A stretch of DNA of 64,000 nt from positions 1 through 64,000 of the forward strand of contig NZ_JADEYH010000027.1 of NCBI RefSeq assembly GCF_017114865.1. Direction: 5' to 3'. Below the pieces are notes generated by a model that was not told where the DNA came from, made no database searches, and saw nothing but the letters and a program-made list of their open reading frames with translations. Both the position numbers and the translations under genes were made by a program. This document shows positions 27,088 through 35,815 of this stretch, one piece after another (positions within the stretch are counted from its first letter, which is position 1; each line of letters begins with the position of its first letter). Source of the DNA: Streptomyces verrucosisporus. GTDB lineage: Bacteria > Actinomycetota > Actinomycetes > Streptomycetales > Streptomycetaceae.

Positions 27088-28178
27088 CCCCCGCCGGGGG
27101 GCTCCCCCGAGCCCCGATCGGTCGCGCCGACCGGCCAACCCTGGCCGTGGTCGGCGCGACCGGGGCCGTCGGCACCGTGCTGCTGGGACTGCTGTCGGAG
27201 CGCGCGGACGTCTGGGGGGAGATCCGCCTGGTCGCCTCGGAGCGCTCGGCCGGCCGCAAGCTGGCGGTGCGCGGCGAGGAGGTCGAGGTCCTCGCGCTGG
27301 GCGAGGAGGTCTTCGACGGTGTGGACGTCGCGATGTTCGACGTGCCCGCCGATGTCGCGACCCGCTGGGCGCCGCCGGCGGCGGCCCGGGGCGCGGTGGT
27401 GGTGGACAACTCCGGCGTGTTCCGGGCGGATCCGGACGTACCGATGATCGTTCCCGAGGTCAACGCCCACGCGGTGCGGGCCAGGCCCCGCGGCATCGTC
27501 GCCAGCCCCGGCTGCGCCACCCTGACGATGATCGTGGCGCTGGGCGCCCTGCACGCCGAGTGGGGTCTGGAGGAGCTGATCGTCTCCACCTACCAGGCCG
27601 TCTCCGAGTCCGGGCGGCGGGGTGTGGAGACCCTGCGCGAGCAGCTCGCGGCCGTGGCCGGCACCGAGCTGGGCGTCCACCCCGGCGACGTACGGCGCGC
27701 GGTGGGCGACACCGGTCCCTACACGGCGCCGGTCGCGCTGAACGTGGTGCCCTTCTCCGGGGCGCCGGACGGGGACGGCTGGACGAGCGAGGAGCTGGCG
27801 GTCCGTGAGGAGACCCGCAGGGTCCTGGGCCTGCCGGGGCTGCGCGCCACCGCCACCTGTGTGCGCGTACCCGTCGTCACCACCCACTCGGCGTCGGTGC
27901 ACGCGCGCTTCGAGAACGAGGTCTCGGTGGGCGAGGCGCACGAGATCCTGGCGAACGCGCCTGGCGTGGTGGTCTGCGACGATCCGGCGACGGGCGAGTT
28001 CCCCACCCCCGCCGACGCGGTCGGCACCGATCCCGCCTGGGTGGGGCGGGTGCGGCGCTCGCCGGACGACCCGCGGGCGCTGGAGCTGTTCCTGTGCTGC
28101 GACAACCTCCGCAAGGGCGCCGCGCTCAACATGGCGCAGATCGGTGAGCTGGTCGCGGCCGAGCGGGCTGGAGAATGA
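27084..28178 (+). CDS. asd: Aspartate-semialdehyde dehydrogenase
   Basis: 364 residues. The NADP-binding [16 protein letters not shown] is followed by the catalytic Cys144 in [11 protein letters not shown]. The usual family form is PNCST, so the Asn is replaced by Gly. [18 protein letters not shown] and the basic [16 protein letters not shown] box are present. It reduces aspartyl phosphate to the semialdehyde. ATGA overlap with ask gives coupled synthesis of the two enzymes. Confidence 0.94.
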   Translation: MTPAGGLPRAPIGRADRPTLAVVGATGAVGTVLLGLLSERADVWGEIRLVASERSAGRKLAVRGEEVEVLALGEEVFDGVDVAMFDVPADVATRWAPPAAARGAVVVDNSGVFRADPDVPMIVPEVNAHAVRARPRGIVASPGCATLTMIVALGALHAEWGLEELIVSTYQAVSESGRRGVETLREQLAAVAGTELGVHPGDVRRAVGDTGPYTAPVALNVVPFSGAPDGDGWTSEELAVREETRRVLGLPGLRATATCVRVPVVTTHSASVHARFENEVSVGEAHEILANAPGVVVCDDPATGEFPTPADAVGTDPAWVGRVRRSPDDPRALELFLCCDNLRKGAALNMAQIGELVAAERAGE

Positions 28179-28619
28179 CCGGAAACCGCCCTCGGTCCGC
28201 AGCCGGCCCGCCGCGGGCCTGACACGGTCCCGGCGCGGTATCGCCCCGGCGCCGCGCCACCGAGGGCTCCTGAGGGGCGGCGGAACACCCCGCCCCGGCG
28301 GTCCGGACGCGGCGGAGGGCGGGCCGTGAACCTTGGCGCCGGTGGCCGGATCCGGACAGGGCGGCCAGTTGTGAAGGACTTGTAATGAAGTCATACCTGG
28401 TAACCGCTTGATCCAGACCAGCCTTCTGGAAGAGGATTTTCCTCCGCATGCCCGGAACCGCGATCCGGGCGCGGGCGTCTCCCGTTCCACTGCCGGAAGC
28501 CGAAGGCGCCTGTTCGGCGGCGGAGAGGAAGAGGTGGTACGCATGCGGTCGTCCGGTTCGCCGGAAAGAACGACGCTCCGCGCGTACAACCCTGACGGGG
28601 GGAAGCGTGTCCAACAGGC
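28179..28619. other. Intergenic region upstream of the SigE-type sigma gene
   Basis: 441 bases without a supported gene. An AT-richer patch at about 28371-28404 (TTGTGAAGGACTTGTAATGAAG region) is the most promoter-like part. Short open frames across it have no good ribosome binding sites. Confidence 0.4.
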
Positions 28620-29282
28620 GTGGCAGAGGCACTCGGAATCGCAACGGCGCCCGTACGGGCCCCCGCGGGCGGCAGCACGTCCGGCAGGGGCATGCCCGTG
28701 ATCGCTCCCTGGTCGGCTTCCCGTCCCGCACGGCTCCCCTCGCAGGCGAGGGACGCTGACGGCACGATGGCAGCGGGCACCACAGTGGCGGGCGCCACCG
28801 TCGACCACCTCACCGAGACCTACCAGGCCCATTACCGCTCCCTGCTCGGGCTCGCCGCCCTGCTGCTCGACGACACCGCGTCCTGCGAGGACGTGGTGCA
28901 GGAGGCGTTCATCCGCGTGCACTCGGCGCGCAGACGGGTGCGGGAGCCGGAGAAGACCCTGGCCTATCTGCGCCAGACCGTCGTCAACCTCTCCCGCTCC
29001 ACGCTGCGCCGCCGCATCCTGGGGCTGAAGCTGCTCTCCAAGCCGATGCCGGACATGGCCAGCGCGGAGGAGGGCGCGTACGCGCGCATCGAGCAGGACG
29101 AGTTGAAGAAGGCGCTGCGCAAGCTCCAGCGCCGCCAGCGGGAGGTGCTGGTCCTGCGGTACTTCGCGGACATGACCGAGGCGCAGGTCGCCGAGACGCT
29201 CGGCATCTCGCTCGGTTCGGTGAAGGCGTACGGCTCCCGGGGCATCGCCGCCCTGCGGGTCGCGATGGAGGCGCCCGCATGA
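28620..29282 (+). CDS. SigE-family ECF RNA polymerase sigma factor
   Basis: 220 residues from GTG 28620, including a ~55-residue N-terminal tail that I keep because related Streptomyces proteins have it. Sigma2 (LTETYQAHYRSLLGLAALLL, EDVVQEAFIRVHSARRR) and sigma4 (RRQREVLVLRYFADMTEAQV, ETLGISLGSVKAYGSRG) are complete. It overlaps the next gene as ATGA; that product has a single membrane span and may act as its membrane partner. Confidence 0.92.
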   Translation: MAEALGIATAPVRAPAGGSTSGRGMPVIAPWSASRPARLPSQARDADGTMAAGTTVAGATVDHLTETYQAHYRSLLGLAALLLDDTASCEDVVQEAFIRVHSARRRVREPEKTLAYLRQTVVNLSRSTLRRRILGLKLLSKPMPDMASAEEGAYARIEQDELKKALRKLQRRQREVLVLRYFADMTEAQVAETLGISLGSVKAYGSRGIAALRVAMEAPA

Positions 29283-30610
29283 GCGGCGACGGACGGCACG
29301 AGGAACAGCGCGACCCGCACGGGGAAACCGGAGCCGGAGACGGCGGGGGCGGCGGGCGGGAGGGGCGGGGGCCGAACGTGAGCGGCCCGGCGGATGAGGA
29401 CCCGGCGGGCCCGGCGGACACCCCGGCGGATCCGGACACCCCGGCGGCCGGCCCGGACGGTCCGGCGGATCCGGACGGTCTGGACGAGCGGTCGCTGCGG
29501 CTGATGCTGCACGGCGCCGTCGGGGACGTCACGCCGTCCCCGGACGCCCTCGAACGCCTCCACCACGCCGTACCCGCCCGCCGTGCCCGCCGCAGGCAGC
29601 TGACGGTCGGGGCGGCCGCCGCCGCCCTCGTCATCGGTGTGGCCACCCCCGCCCTGGTACAGAGCGGCGTCATCACCCGGGTCCTGGACGGCGACACCAC
29701 CAACGCCGCCAGCGCCCAGGAACCGCGGGAAGGAGCCGGTACGGGCGGCCAGAGCGGTGACGCCGCGAACCAGGGGGCCGACCAGTACTCCGCGGGCGGC
29801 GGACGGCAGGACGCGGCCGGTTCGCGCGAGGGCTCCGACAGGGGCGGCTCCGCGTCGTCCCCCGAGACCGACGACACCCTCGGCCCCACCTCTCCGAGCT
29901 GTCTGCGCTCCCAGATCGGTGACGGCGGCTCCACGGTGAGCCCCGCCGACGCGGACGGCCATGTGTACGGCGCCTTCAAGGTCACCAACATCTCGGACGC
30001 CTCCTGCCTGGTGGAGGGATCCGACACCGTCACCGCCACCCCGATGGGCGCCGCCGACCCGACCGGCTTCGGCGTCGTCGCCCACACCTCCGGCGGCAGG
30101 GCCGCCAAACTGCCCGACCCGCGGCTCGAACCCGGCTCGTTCGTCCTGGAACCGGGCAAGTCGTACGCGGTGCGGTTCGCCTGGGTGCCCGGCGAGGGCG
30201 GTGCCACCGGCTGCCCGGCGAGCCCCGGCCCCGGTCCGACGGGTCCCGGCGACTCCTCCGGAGGCACGGACTCCGGCGGCACCGGTGGCGGCGATGCGGG
30301 CGGCGGCACCGGCGGGAGCGGCGGCACGGACTCCTCCGGTGGCACCGACACCGGCGGCGGCACGGCACCCCCCGACGGCGGCCAGGGCGACGAGGGCGGC
30401 GACACCGTCGAGGAACCCACCGAGAGCAGCGGCAGCGGCATCAGCCCCCAGCTCGCGTACGACACCGGCGGCTCCGGCCCGGGCGCCGCGGCGGCCTCGG
30501 TCGTCCTGCGCTACGTGCCCGCGGCGGGCGAACCGCGCATCGGCAAGATCGAGATCGCCGGGGCCTGCGCCGGGACGGTGTACCGCACCGGGCCCGTCCC
30601 GGTGGGCTGA
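29279..30610 (+). CDS. Membrane-anchored protein, possible partner of the ECF sigma factor
   Basis: 443 residues. A disordered Gly/Pro/Asp N-terminus is followed by SLRLMLHGAVGDVTPSPDAL, then one membrane helix (QLTVGAAAAALVIGVATPAL, ~residues 112-131). An extracellular Gly/Ser/Thr-rich region and a beta-sandwich-like tail follow. No classical ZAS anti-sigma motif is present. The ATGA overlap with the sigma gene and the single span suggest an anti-sigma or sensor role, which is inference only. Confidence 0.7.
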   Translation: MSGDGRHEEQRDPHGETGAGDGGGGGREGRGPNVSGPADEDPAGPADTPADPDTPAAGPDGPADPDGLDERSLRLMLHGAVGDVTPSPDALERLHHAVPARRARRRQLTVGAAAAALVIGVATPALVQSGVITRVLDGDTTNAASAQEPREGAGTGGQSGDAANQGADQYSAGGGRQDAAGSREGSDRGGSASSPETDDTLGPTSPSCLRSQIGDGGSTVSPADADGHVYGAFKVTNISDASCLVEGSDTVTATPMGAADPTGFGVVAHTSGGRAAKLPDPRLEPGSFVLEPGKSYAVRFAWVPGEGGATGCPASPGPGPTGPGDSSGGTDSGGTGGGDAGGGTGGSGGTDSSGGTDTGGGTAPPDGGQGDEGGDTVEEPTESSGSGISPQLAYDTGGSGPGAAAASVVLRYVPAAGEPRIGKIEIAGACAGTVYRTGPVPVG

Positions 30611-30677
30611 ACGCACGGCGGGCGGCGCGAGCGGCACGCGGGGCGGGGGCGGGTGGGCCGCTCCCGCCCCGTCCCCG

Positions 30678-30683
30678 TACCGT
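30678..30683 (+). promoter_or_regulatory. Leaderless-type -10 box for the SURF1 gene
   Basis: TACCGT ends seven bases before GTG 30691, the TANNNT position expected for a leaderless actinobacterial transcript. No Shine-Dalgarno sequence is convincing. Confidence 0.45.
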
Positions 30684-30690
30684 TGAGGGC

Positions 30691-31533
30691 GTGTACCGGT
30701 TCCTGCTGACCCCGCGCTGGTGGGTGATCAACCTCTTCGTGCTGCTGTCGATCCCCGTCTGCCTGTTCATGGGGAGCTGGCAGCTGAGCCGCTTCGAGGA
30801 CCGCGTGGACTCCCACCAGGCCCGTCAGGAGCGCTCGGCGCAGGGGACCGCCGAGGCCGGCGCCAGGCCGCTGGACGATCTGCTGCCCCTCACCCAGGAG
30901 ACCGCCGGGCAGGCCGCCCGCACCACCGGCCGCTATGACACGGACCACGAGTTCCTGGTGCCCGGCCGCCGTCTCGGCGACCGCGAGGGCTTCTACGTGC
31001 TGACCCCGCTGCGCACCGGCGACGGCCGGGCCCTGCCCGTCGTACGCGGCTGGCTGCCGGGCGAGGCCGACCCCGCGCGGGTGCCCGCGCCACCGGCCGG
31101 CGAGGTGAGCGTCACCGGAGTGCTCCAGGCACCGGAGAGCCAGAGCTCACCGGGCACCGTCGGCGGCGCCCTGCCGCGGGGCCAGGTCGGCATCATCAGC
31201 GCGGCCACACTGGTCAACCTGGTGCCGTACGAGGTGTACGACGTGTGGATCACCGTCCAGCGCGCGCAGGAGCCGATGGAGGCGGTGCCGCCGGTCGCGG
31301 CGGCGGGCACCGGACTGGACCTGAAGGCGTTCCAGAACCTGGGCTACACCGCGCAGTGGTTCGTCTTCGCGGGCTTCGTGGTCTTCATGTGGTACCGGCT
31401 GTTCCGCCGCGAGGCGGAGACGGTACGCGATCTCGCACTCGGCATCGAGGCGCCCACCGAGCCCGCCGGTCAGCCCGAGCCCGCCGCCGCGGCGGGCGCC
31501 GGCGCTCCCTCCGGAGAGAAATCCGCTCCCTGA
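30691..31533 (+). CDS. SURF1 family cytochrome oxidase assembly protein
   Basis: 280 residues with the SURF1 layout. The N-terminal transmembrane helix (WWVINLFVLLSIPVCLFMGS) leads into WQLSRFEDRV. The periplasmic domain includes GRYDTDHEFLVPGR and VLTPLRTGDGRALPVVRGWL. The C-terminal helix is TAQWFVFAGFVVFMWYRLF. It assists haem insertion and assembly of aa3-type cytochrome oxidase. The Ala/Pro-rich tail is cytoplasmic. Confidence 0.92.
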   Translation: MYRFLLTPRWWVINLFVLLSIPVCLFMGSWQLSRFEDRVDSHQARQERSAQGTAEAGARPLDDLLPLTQETAGQAARTTGRYDTDHEFLVPGRRLGDREGFYVLTPLRTGDGRALPVVRGWLPGEADPARVPAPPAGEVSVTGVLQAPESQSSPGTVGGALPRGQVGIISAATLVNLVPYEVYDVWITVQRAQEPMEAVPPVAAAGTGLDLKAFQNLGYTAQWFVFAGFVVFMWYRLFRREAETVRDLALGIEAPTEPAGQPEPAAAAGAGAPSGEKSAP

Positions 31534-31626
31534 CACGGATTCCGCCCTCCCTCCGCGTCTGAGTCATGACGACGAGGAACGGCGTGCGCCCCCTGCGGAC
31601 GCGTACGCCCACGACGTGGAGGAAAC

Positions 31627-31855
31627 ACGAGCAAGCAGCGGTTCGTCGCGGCCGGAGTCGCCGCCGTCGCAGTGGCGTGCCCGGGCGGCACCGCCTTCGC
31701 CCTCCAGAGCCAGGGCCAGAGCCACGGGCCGCACCGGGCTCGGCGCACGCGCCACCGTCACCGTGTACGGCCCCGACGGCACCGCCCTGGAGCGCAGCGG
31801 CGCCGGCGGCGGGGGCCTCGGGGAAGCCGGCGCCGGCACGGGCCCCGCCCGCTGA
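31627..31855 (+). pseudogene. Degraded small secreted protein (ACG start and frameshift)
   Basis: A good SD (GGAGGA, 31618-31623) is followed by ACG, not ATG or GTG, and then codons reading SKQRFVAAGVAAVAVACPGG, a typical export signal. After ~35 codons this frame loses sense. The +1 frame continues as GLGARATVTVYGPDGTALER up to a stop at 31853-31855. The simplest reading is a small secreted protein with a mutated start and one frameshift. A sequencing error in a GC-rich run is an alternative. Confidence 0.4.
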
Positions 31856-31902
31856 CCCCCGTCCCCGGCCGCGCCACGGGGGCGGCCGGGCACGGCGCCG
31901 GC

Positions 31903-32379
31903 TCAGCAGCCGTCGTACCGCCAGTCGCCCTTCTCGCGGACCCACTGCTGCTTGCGGTGGTCGAACCTCGGCTCGTCGCCCACGCCGTACGTCACGTACG
32001 CGGTGTCCTCGCCCCAGAACTCGTCGGCGGAGAACCGCTCCATGGTGTACCGCCTGCCCTCGGTGTTCGCCTCCGCCGCCCGCTCCAGGGTCCCGGCGAC
32101 CACCTCCTCGGACACCTTCTCGCGGCAGCGGGCCGAGTACATCGCGTACACGGCCCCGGCGTCCGGCTCGTAGTAGGCCTCGACGTAGCGGCTCACCGCC
32201 TCCTTCAGCGCGGCGACGGCCCCGGGATCCGGGGGAGGGGGCGCGGACGGTGCGGAGGAGGGCGGCGGCGGACCCTCGCCGCCGCCCGGCCCGCCGTCGC
32301 CACCGCCGACGCACGCGGTGGTCAGGAGCAGGGCGGTGGTGACGACCGGTAAGAAGGCGGCCGTACCGCGTACGCGCAT
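31903..32379 (-). CDS. Lipoprotein of unknown function
   Basis: 158 residues. A signal peptide ends in lipobox LLLTTAC (Cys ~residue 23), followed by a Gly/Pro/Ser linker. A small alpha+beta domain follows (AALKEAVSRYVEAYYEPDAG; WGEDTAYVTYGVGDEPRFDH), resembling NTF2-like folds that serve as surface binding modules. It ends WRYDGC. It is divergent from the conservon and has no assigned role. Confidence 0.7.
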   Translation of the reverse strand: MRVRGTAAFLPVVTTALLLTTACVGGGDGGPGGGEGPPPPSSAPSAPPPPDPGAVAALKEAVSRYVEAYYEPDAGAVYAMYSARCREKVSEEVVAGTLERAAEANTEGRRYTMERFSADEFWGEDTAYVTYGVGDEPRFDHRKQQWVREKGDWRYDGC

Positions 32380-32605
32380 GGATGATCCCCCCCCCGGAAG
32401 GTCGTGGTCACACCCCATCATGCCCCCGCGGCGGAACGGCCCAAGCACCTCTCCACAGACTCGGCACACGCGCTGCGTGATGCATGGTTACTATGACGCA
32501 GGCAATCGCACGAGAAGGCAACTTCCCATCCTTCAGCGGGCTTTCGGCCGCCGTTTGTCTTGCGAACCGCATCACTCGCCCCCACACAGCCACAGGGATT
32601 GCGCG

Positions 32606-34318
32606 ATGTCAGATCCTGCCGCCCCCGGCCAGCACCGAGTGCCCCAGGGACGCCTGCCCCTCGTCCTGCTCGCCGTCTGCCTGACGGCGCTCGTGGCGGG
32701 CGGCGCGGCGGGCGCCGCCGCCGCCCCCGACAGCACGCGCCCCTGGGTGCTGGGCGTGATCGCGGTGGCCGCGGTAGTGGCCGTCGGGGCCTTCCTCGCC
32801 GTCTTCCTGACGGTGCAGCGGATGACCGCCGCGTCCGCGAACGCGGCGGCCGAGATCGCGGCCCTGCGCCACCGGGCCGAGCAGCGGCAGGCGTACACCG
32901 CGCACCTGGCCGACTCCCTGCTGCCGGCGGTCGCCGAGCGGCTGCGGGCCGGTGCGCGGCCCGAGGACGCGTCGGCCGGTATGCCCCTCCCGGAGGACCT
33001 CCCGCTCCAGCGGCTCCTCCACTCCTTCGCGCACGAGGTCTCCTCCGCCACCGGGCAGCGGCTGTCCGCGCAGGCAGAGCGGGACGAGGCGCTCCGGTGG
33101 GCACAGGCGCTGGCGGGCGGGGTGGACAACCTCCTCGCCGAGGTCCTGCCCGGGGCCTTCGAGCGGCTGCGCGGCGGCGCCTCGGCGGGTACGGTCCTGG
33201 CGAAGGTGCCGCGCCCCGACGACGACCGGCTGGCCGCCCTGACGGAGTTCGTGATCCGGGAGTACGCGACCAGCGAGCGGCGGTCCGCCGCCGCCCGGAC
33301 GGCCGGCACCAAGGCCCTCAGCCGGGTGCAGGCGGCCGCCGTGGGCATGCTGGCGGACCTGCGCGAGATGCAGGAGCGCCACGGCGAGGAGGTCTTCGGT
33401 GACCTGCTTAGGCTGGACCACAGCACCTCGCAGGTCGGGCTGCTCACCGACCGCCTGGCCCTGCTGATGGGCGGCCGCGCCAGCCGGGCCTGGAACAAGC
33501 CGATCGTCATGGAGAGCATCCTGCGCGGCGCGGTGGGACGCATCGCCGCCTACCAGCGGGTCCGCATGCACTGCGCCAGCTCCACCGCGATCGCCGGGTT
33601 CGCCGCCGAGGGCGTGATGCACCTGCTCGCCGAGCTCATCGACAACGCGGCGAACTTCTCCCCGCCCATCGACGAGGTCAACGTCTACGTCGAGGAGCGC
33701 ACCGCCGGCCTCGTGGTGACCATCGAGGACAGCGGACTGCGCATGTCCGACGCCGCGATGCGCCGCGCGGAGAAGGCCGTCTCCGGCGATTCGACCGACC
33801 TCGCCCACCTCCAGGGCACCCGGCTCGGCCTGGCCGTGGTCGGGCTGCTGGCCCACAAGTACGGCATCTCCGTGAGCTACCGGCCCTCCTCCCGGGGAGG
33901 CACCGGTGTGGTGGTCCTGCTGCCTCCGCACCTGCTGGCCCAGCAGCGAGCCGAGGCACCGCCCGCGGCCGTGGTGCCGGCCGCCGGGACCCCGCGGCAG
34001 ACCCAGGCGCCCGTCACCGGGCCCGCCCTCCCCGCCACCTCCGCCACCGGCACGGCGATCCCGGCCGGCACCAGCGCACCCGCGTCCGCCTCCGCACCGC
34101 CGGACACCGCCGGGGCCCCGGCGCCCGCGGCGGGGGAGACCACCCACGGACTGCCGGTGCGCCCACGGGGCCGCACCCTGGCCCGGGCCGACCGCGCCCG
34201 CGAGCGGGCGGCCGACGCCTCCGCCGGTCTTACGGAGCGGAATCGCCCCGCCCGTGACGCCGGGGCGAGCTTCGGGGCGTTCCACCGCTCCAGGCGTCCC
34301 GAGAACCCCTCCGAGTAG
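32606..34318 (+). CDS. Conservon sensor kinase-like protein CvnA
   Basis: 570 residues. Two N-terminal membrane spans (LPLVLLAVCLTALVAGG; WVLGVIAVAAVVAVGAFLAV) precede a long helical region. A histidine-kinase-like dimerisation box follows (DLLRLDHSTSQVGLLTDRL), then a GHKL ATPase (LLAELIDNAANFSPP, VTIEDSGLRMSDAA, GTRLGLAVVGLLAHKYGI) and a disordered Pro/Ala tail. With the next three genes it forms a conservon, a Streptomyces membrane-associated module likened to eukaryotic G-protein receptor complexes. Confidence 0.9.
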   Translation: MSDPAAPGQHRVPQGRLPLVLLAVCLTALVAGGAAGAAAAPDSTRPWVLGVIAVAAVVAVGAFLAVFLTVQRMTAASANAAAEIAALRHRAEQRQAYTAHLADSLLPAVAERLRAGARPEDASAGMPLPEDLPLQRLLHSFAHEVSSATGQRLSAQAERDEALRWAQALAGGVDNLLAEVLPGAFERLRGGASAGTVLAKVPRPDDDRLAALTEFVIREYATSERRSAAARTAGTKALSRVQAAAVGMLADLREMQERHGEEVFGDLLRLDHSTSQVGLLTDRLALLMGGRASRAWNKPIVMESILRGAVGRIAAYQRVRMHCASSTAIAGFAAEGVMHLLAELIDNAANFSPPIDEVNVYVEERTAGLVVTIEDSGLRMSDAAMRRAEKAVSGDSTDLAHLQGTRLGLAVVGLLAHKYGISVSYRPSSRGGTGVVVLLPPHLLAQQRAEAPPAAVVPAAGTPRQTQAPVTGPALPATSATGTAIPAGTSAPASASAPPDTAGAPAPAAGETTHGLPVRPRGRTLARADRARERAADASAGLTERNRPARDAGASFGAFHRSRRPENPSE

Positions 34319-34435
34319 GCGCGCCCCTCCGACACACCCGGGGCTCCCGTTCGACCAGTGGGAGCCCCACCCCCAGCGAAGACCGCGAGATTGGAGGCAC
34401 GGGCCGGTGGCCGGACTCCCGGCCCGAGAAGCCCG

Positions 34436-34864
34436 ATGCAGATCATGGAGACCACCGACAACAGCCTCACCTGGCTTCTCGAGAGCCTGCTCAACCGCAC
34501 TCCCGGGACCCGACACGCCCTGGTGCTCTCCCGCGACGGGCTCAAACTGTGCTGGAGCAGCAGTCTCACCCTGGACCGGGCCGACCAGCTCGCGGCCATC
34601 TCCTCGGGCATTCAGGCCCTGGCACAGGGAGCCTCCGTGGAGTTCGGCGACGGGAGCGGAGGGGTGCGGCACTCGATGACGGAGTTCCACGGGGGCCTGC
34701 TGTTCATCGTCGAGGCGGGGGAGGGCGCCCATCTGGCCGTCGTCGCCGACGACAACGCGGACCCCGGCGTGGTCGGCCACCAGATGGACGAGCTGGTCGA
34801 GCAGATCGGCGAGCACCTGCGCGCCGAGCCCCGCAAGCCGGCCGAGGGCGGCGTCCCGTCATGA
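34436..34864 (+). CDS. Conservon roadblock/LC7 protein CvnB
   Basis: 142 residues with the roadblock fold: NSLTWLLESLLNRTPGTRHA, VLSRDGLKLCWSS, ADQLAAISSGIQALAQGAS, GLLFIVEAGEGAHLAVVA. It likely serves as a scaffold or GTPase-activating factor for CvnD. ATG 34436 was taken; ATG 34445 is in frame and also possible. It overlaps CvnC as ATGA. Confidence 0.93.
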   Translation: MQIMETTDNSLTWLLESLLNRTPGTRHALVLSRDGLKLCWSSSLTLDRADQLAAISSGIQALAQGASVEFGDGSGGVRHSMTEFHGGLLFIVEAGEGAHLAVVADDNADPGVVGHQMDELVEQIGEHLRAEPRKPAEGGVPS

Positions 34865-35220
34865 TCCGCAAACCCGTCGACATCGGCGACCCCCACCGGC
34901 TCTACACCGTCACCGGCGGACGCAGCCGGGGCGAGGAGGCCGGGCTGGACCTGGTCACGCTCATCGTCAGCGAGTGCCGGCCGACGGAGGGCATGCAGTC
35001 GGAGCACGTACGCATCCTGGAGCTGTGCGAGCACCCCACCGCGGTGGTCGAGGTCGCGGCCGATCTGCGCCTGCCCATCACCGTGGTGAAGATCCTCCTC
35101 GGCGATCTGCTCGCCTCCGGACGCATCACCGCACGGAACCCGCGTCCGTCCGCAGCGCACGGCGACGCGCCCGAATCCGCCCTGTTGAAGGAGGTGCTCA
35201 TTGGACTCCGCAACCTCTGA
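34861..35220 (+). CDS. Conservon DUF742 protein CvnC
   Basis: 119 residues. DUF742 signature PHRLYTVTGGRS, then a winged-helix-like body (ILELCEHPTAVVEVAADLRL, VVKILLGDLLASGRI) and C-terminal LLKEVLIGLRNL. It is a cytoplasmic partner in the conservon complex. It overlaps CvnD by 20 bases. Confidence 0.93.
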   Translation: MIRKPVDIGDPHRLYTVTGGRSRGEEAGLDLVTLIVSECRPTEGMQSEHVRILELCEHPTAVVEVAADLRLPITVVKILLGDLLASGRITARNPRPSAAHGDAPESALLKEVLIGLRNL

Positions 35221-35815
35221 GGCCCCGGCGCGCACGCCGCTCGCGGACGCCGCCGAGACCGGACTGAAGATCGTCATAGTGGGCGGCTTCGGTGTCGGGA
35301 AGACGACGCTGGTCAGATCCGTCAGCGAGATCCGTCCCCTGAACACCGAGGAGGTCATGACCCAGGCCGGTGCCGGGGTGGACGACGTCGCCGGTCTGCG
35401 GAACAAGAACACCACCACGGTGGCGTTCGACTTCGGCCGGATCAGCCTCAACGAGCAGACCGTGCTGTACCTGTTCGGGGCGCCCGGGCAGGAGCGCTTC
35501 TGGTTCCTGTGGGACCGGCTGTTCTCCGGGACGCTCGGCGCGGTGGTGCTGGTGGACACCCGGCGGATGGCCGACTCCTGGTACGCGATCGACCGGCTGG
35601 AGCACCACGGGACCCCGTTCGTGGTGGCCGTCAACCGGTTCGACGACGACGGCTCGCGCTTCTCCCTGGAGGAGATCCGCCAGGCGCTGGACCTGCCGGA
35701 GGGCGTGCCGCTGGTCGACTGCGACGCCCGGCTGCGCGACTCCGGCAAGAACGTGCTGATCACCCTCGTCGACCACCTCTACCAGCAGGCACTGGCACGG
35801 GAGATGACCGCATGA
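35201..35815 (+). CDS. Conservon Ras-like GTPase CvnD
   Basis: 204 residues from TTG 35201. G1 P-loop is GGFGVGKTTLV. G3 is LFGAPGQERFWFLW (DxxG replaced by GAPGQ). G4 is VNRFDDDG in place of NKxD. These substitutions are usual in the conservon GTPase family. It is expected to switch on the membrane-bound CvnA-B-C assembly. The stop overlaps the P450 start as ATGA. Confidence 0.93.
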   Translation: MDSATSEAPARTPLADAAETGLKIVIVGGFGVGKTTLVRSVSEIRPLNTEEVMTQAGAGVDDVAGLRNKNTTTVAFDFGRISLNEQTVLYLFGAPGQERFWFLWDRLFSGTLGAVVLVDTRRMADSWYAIDRLEHHGTPFVVAVNRFDDDGSRFSLEEIRQALDLPEGVPLVDCDARLRDSGKNVLITLVDHLYQQALAREMTA

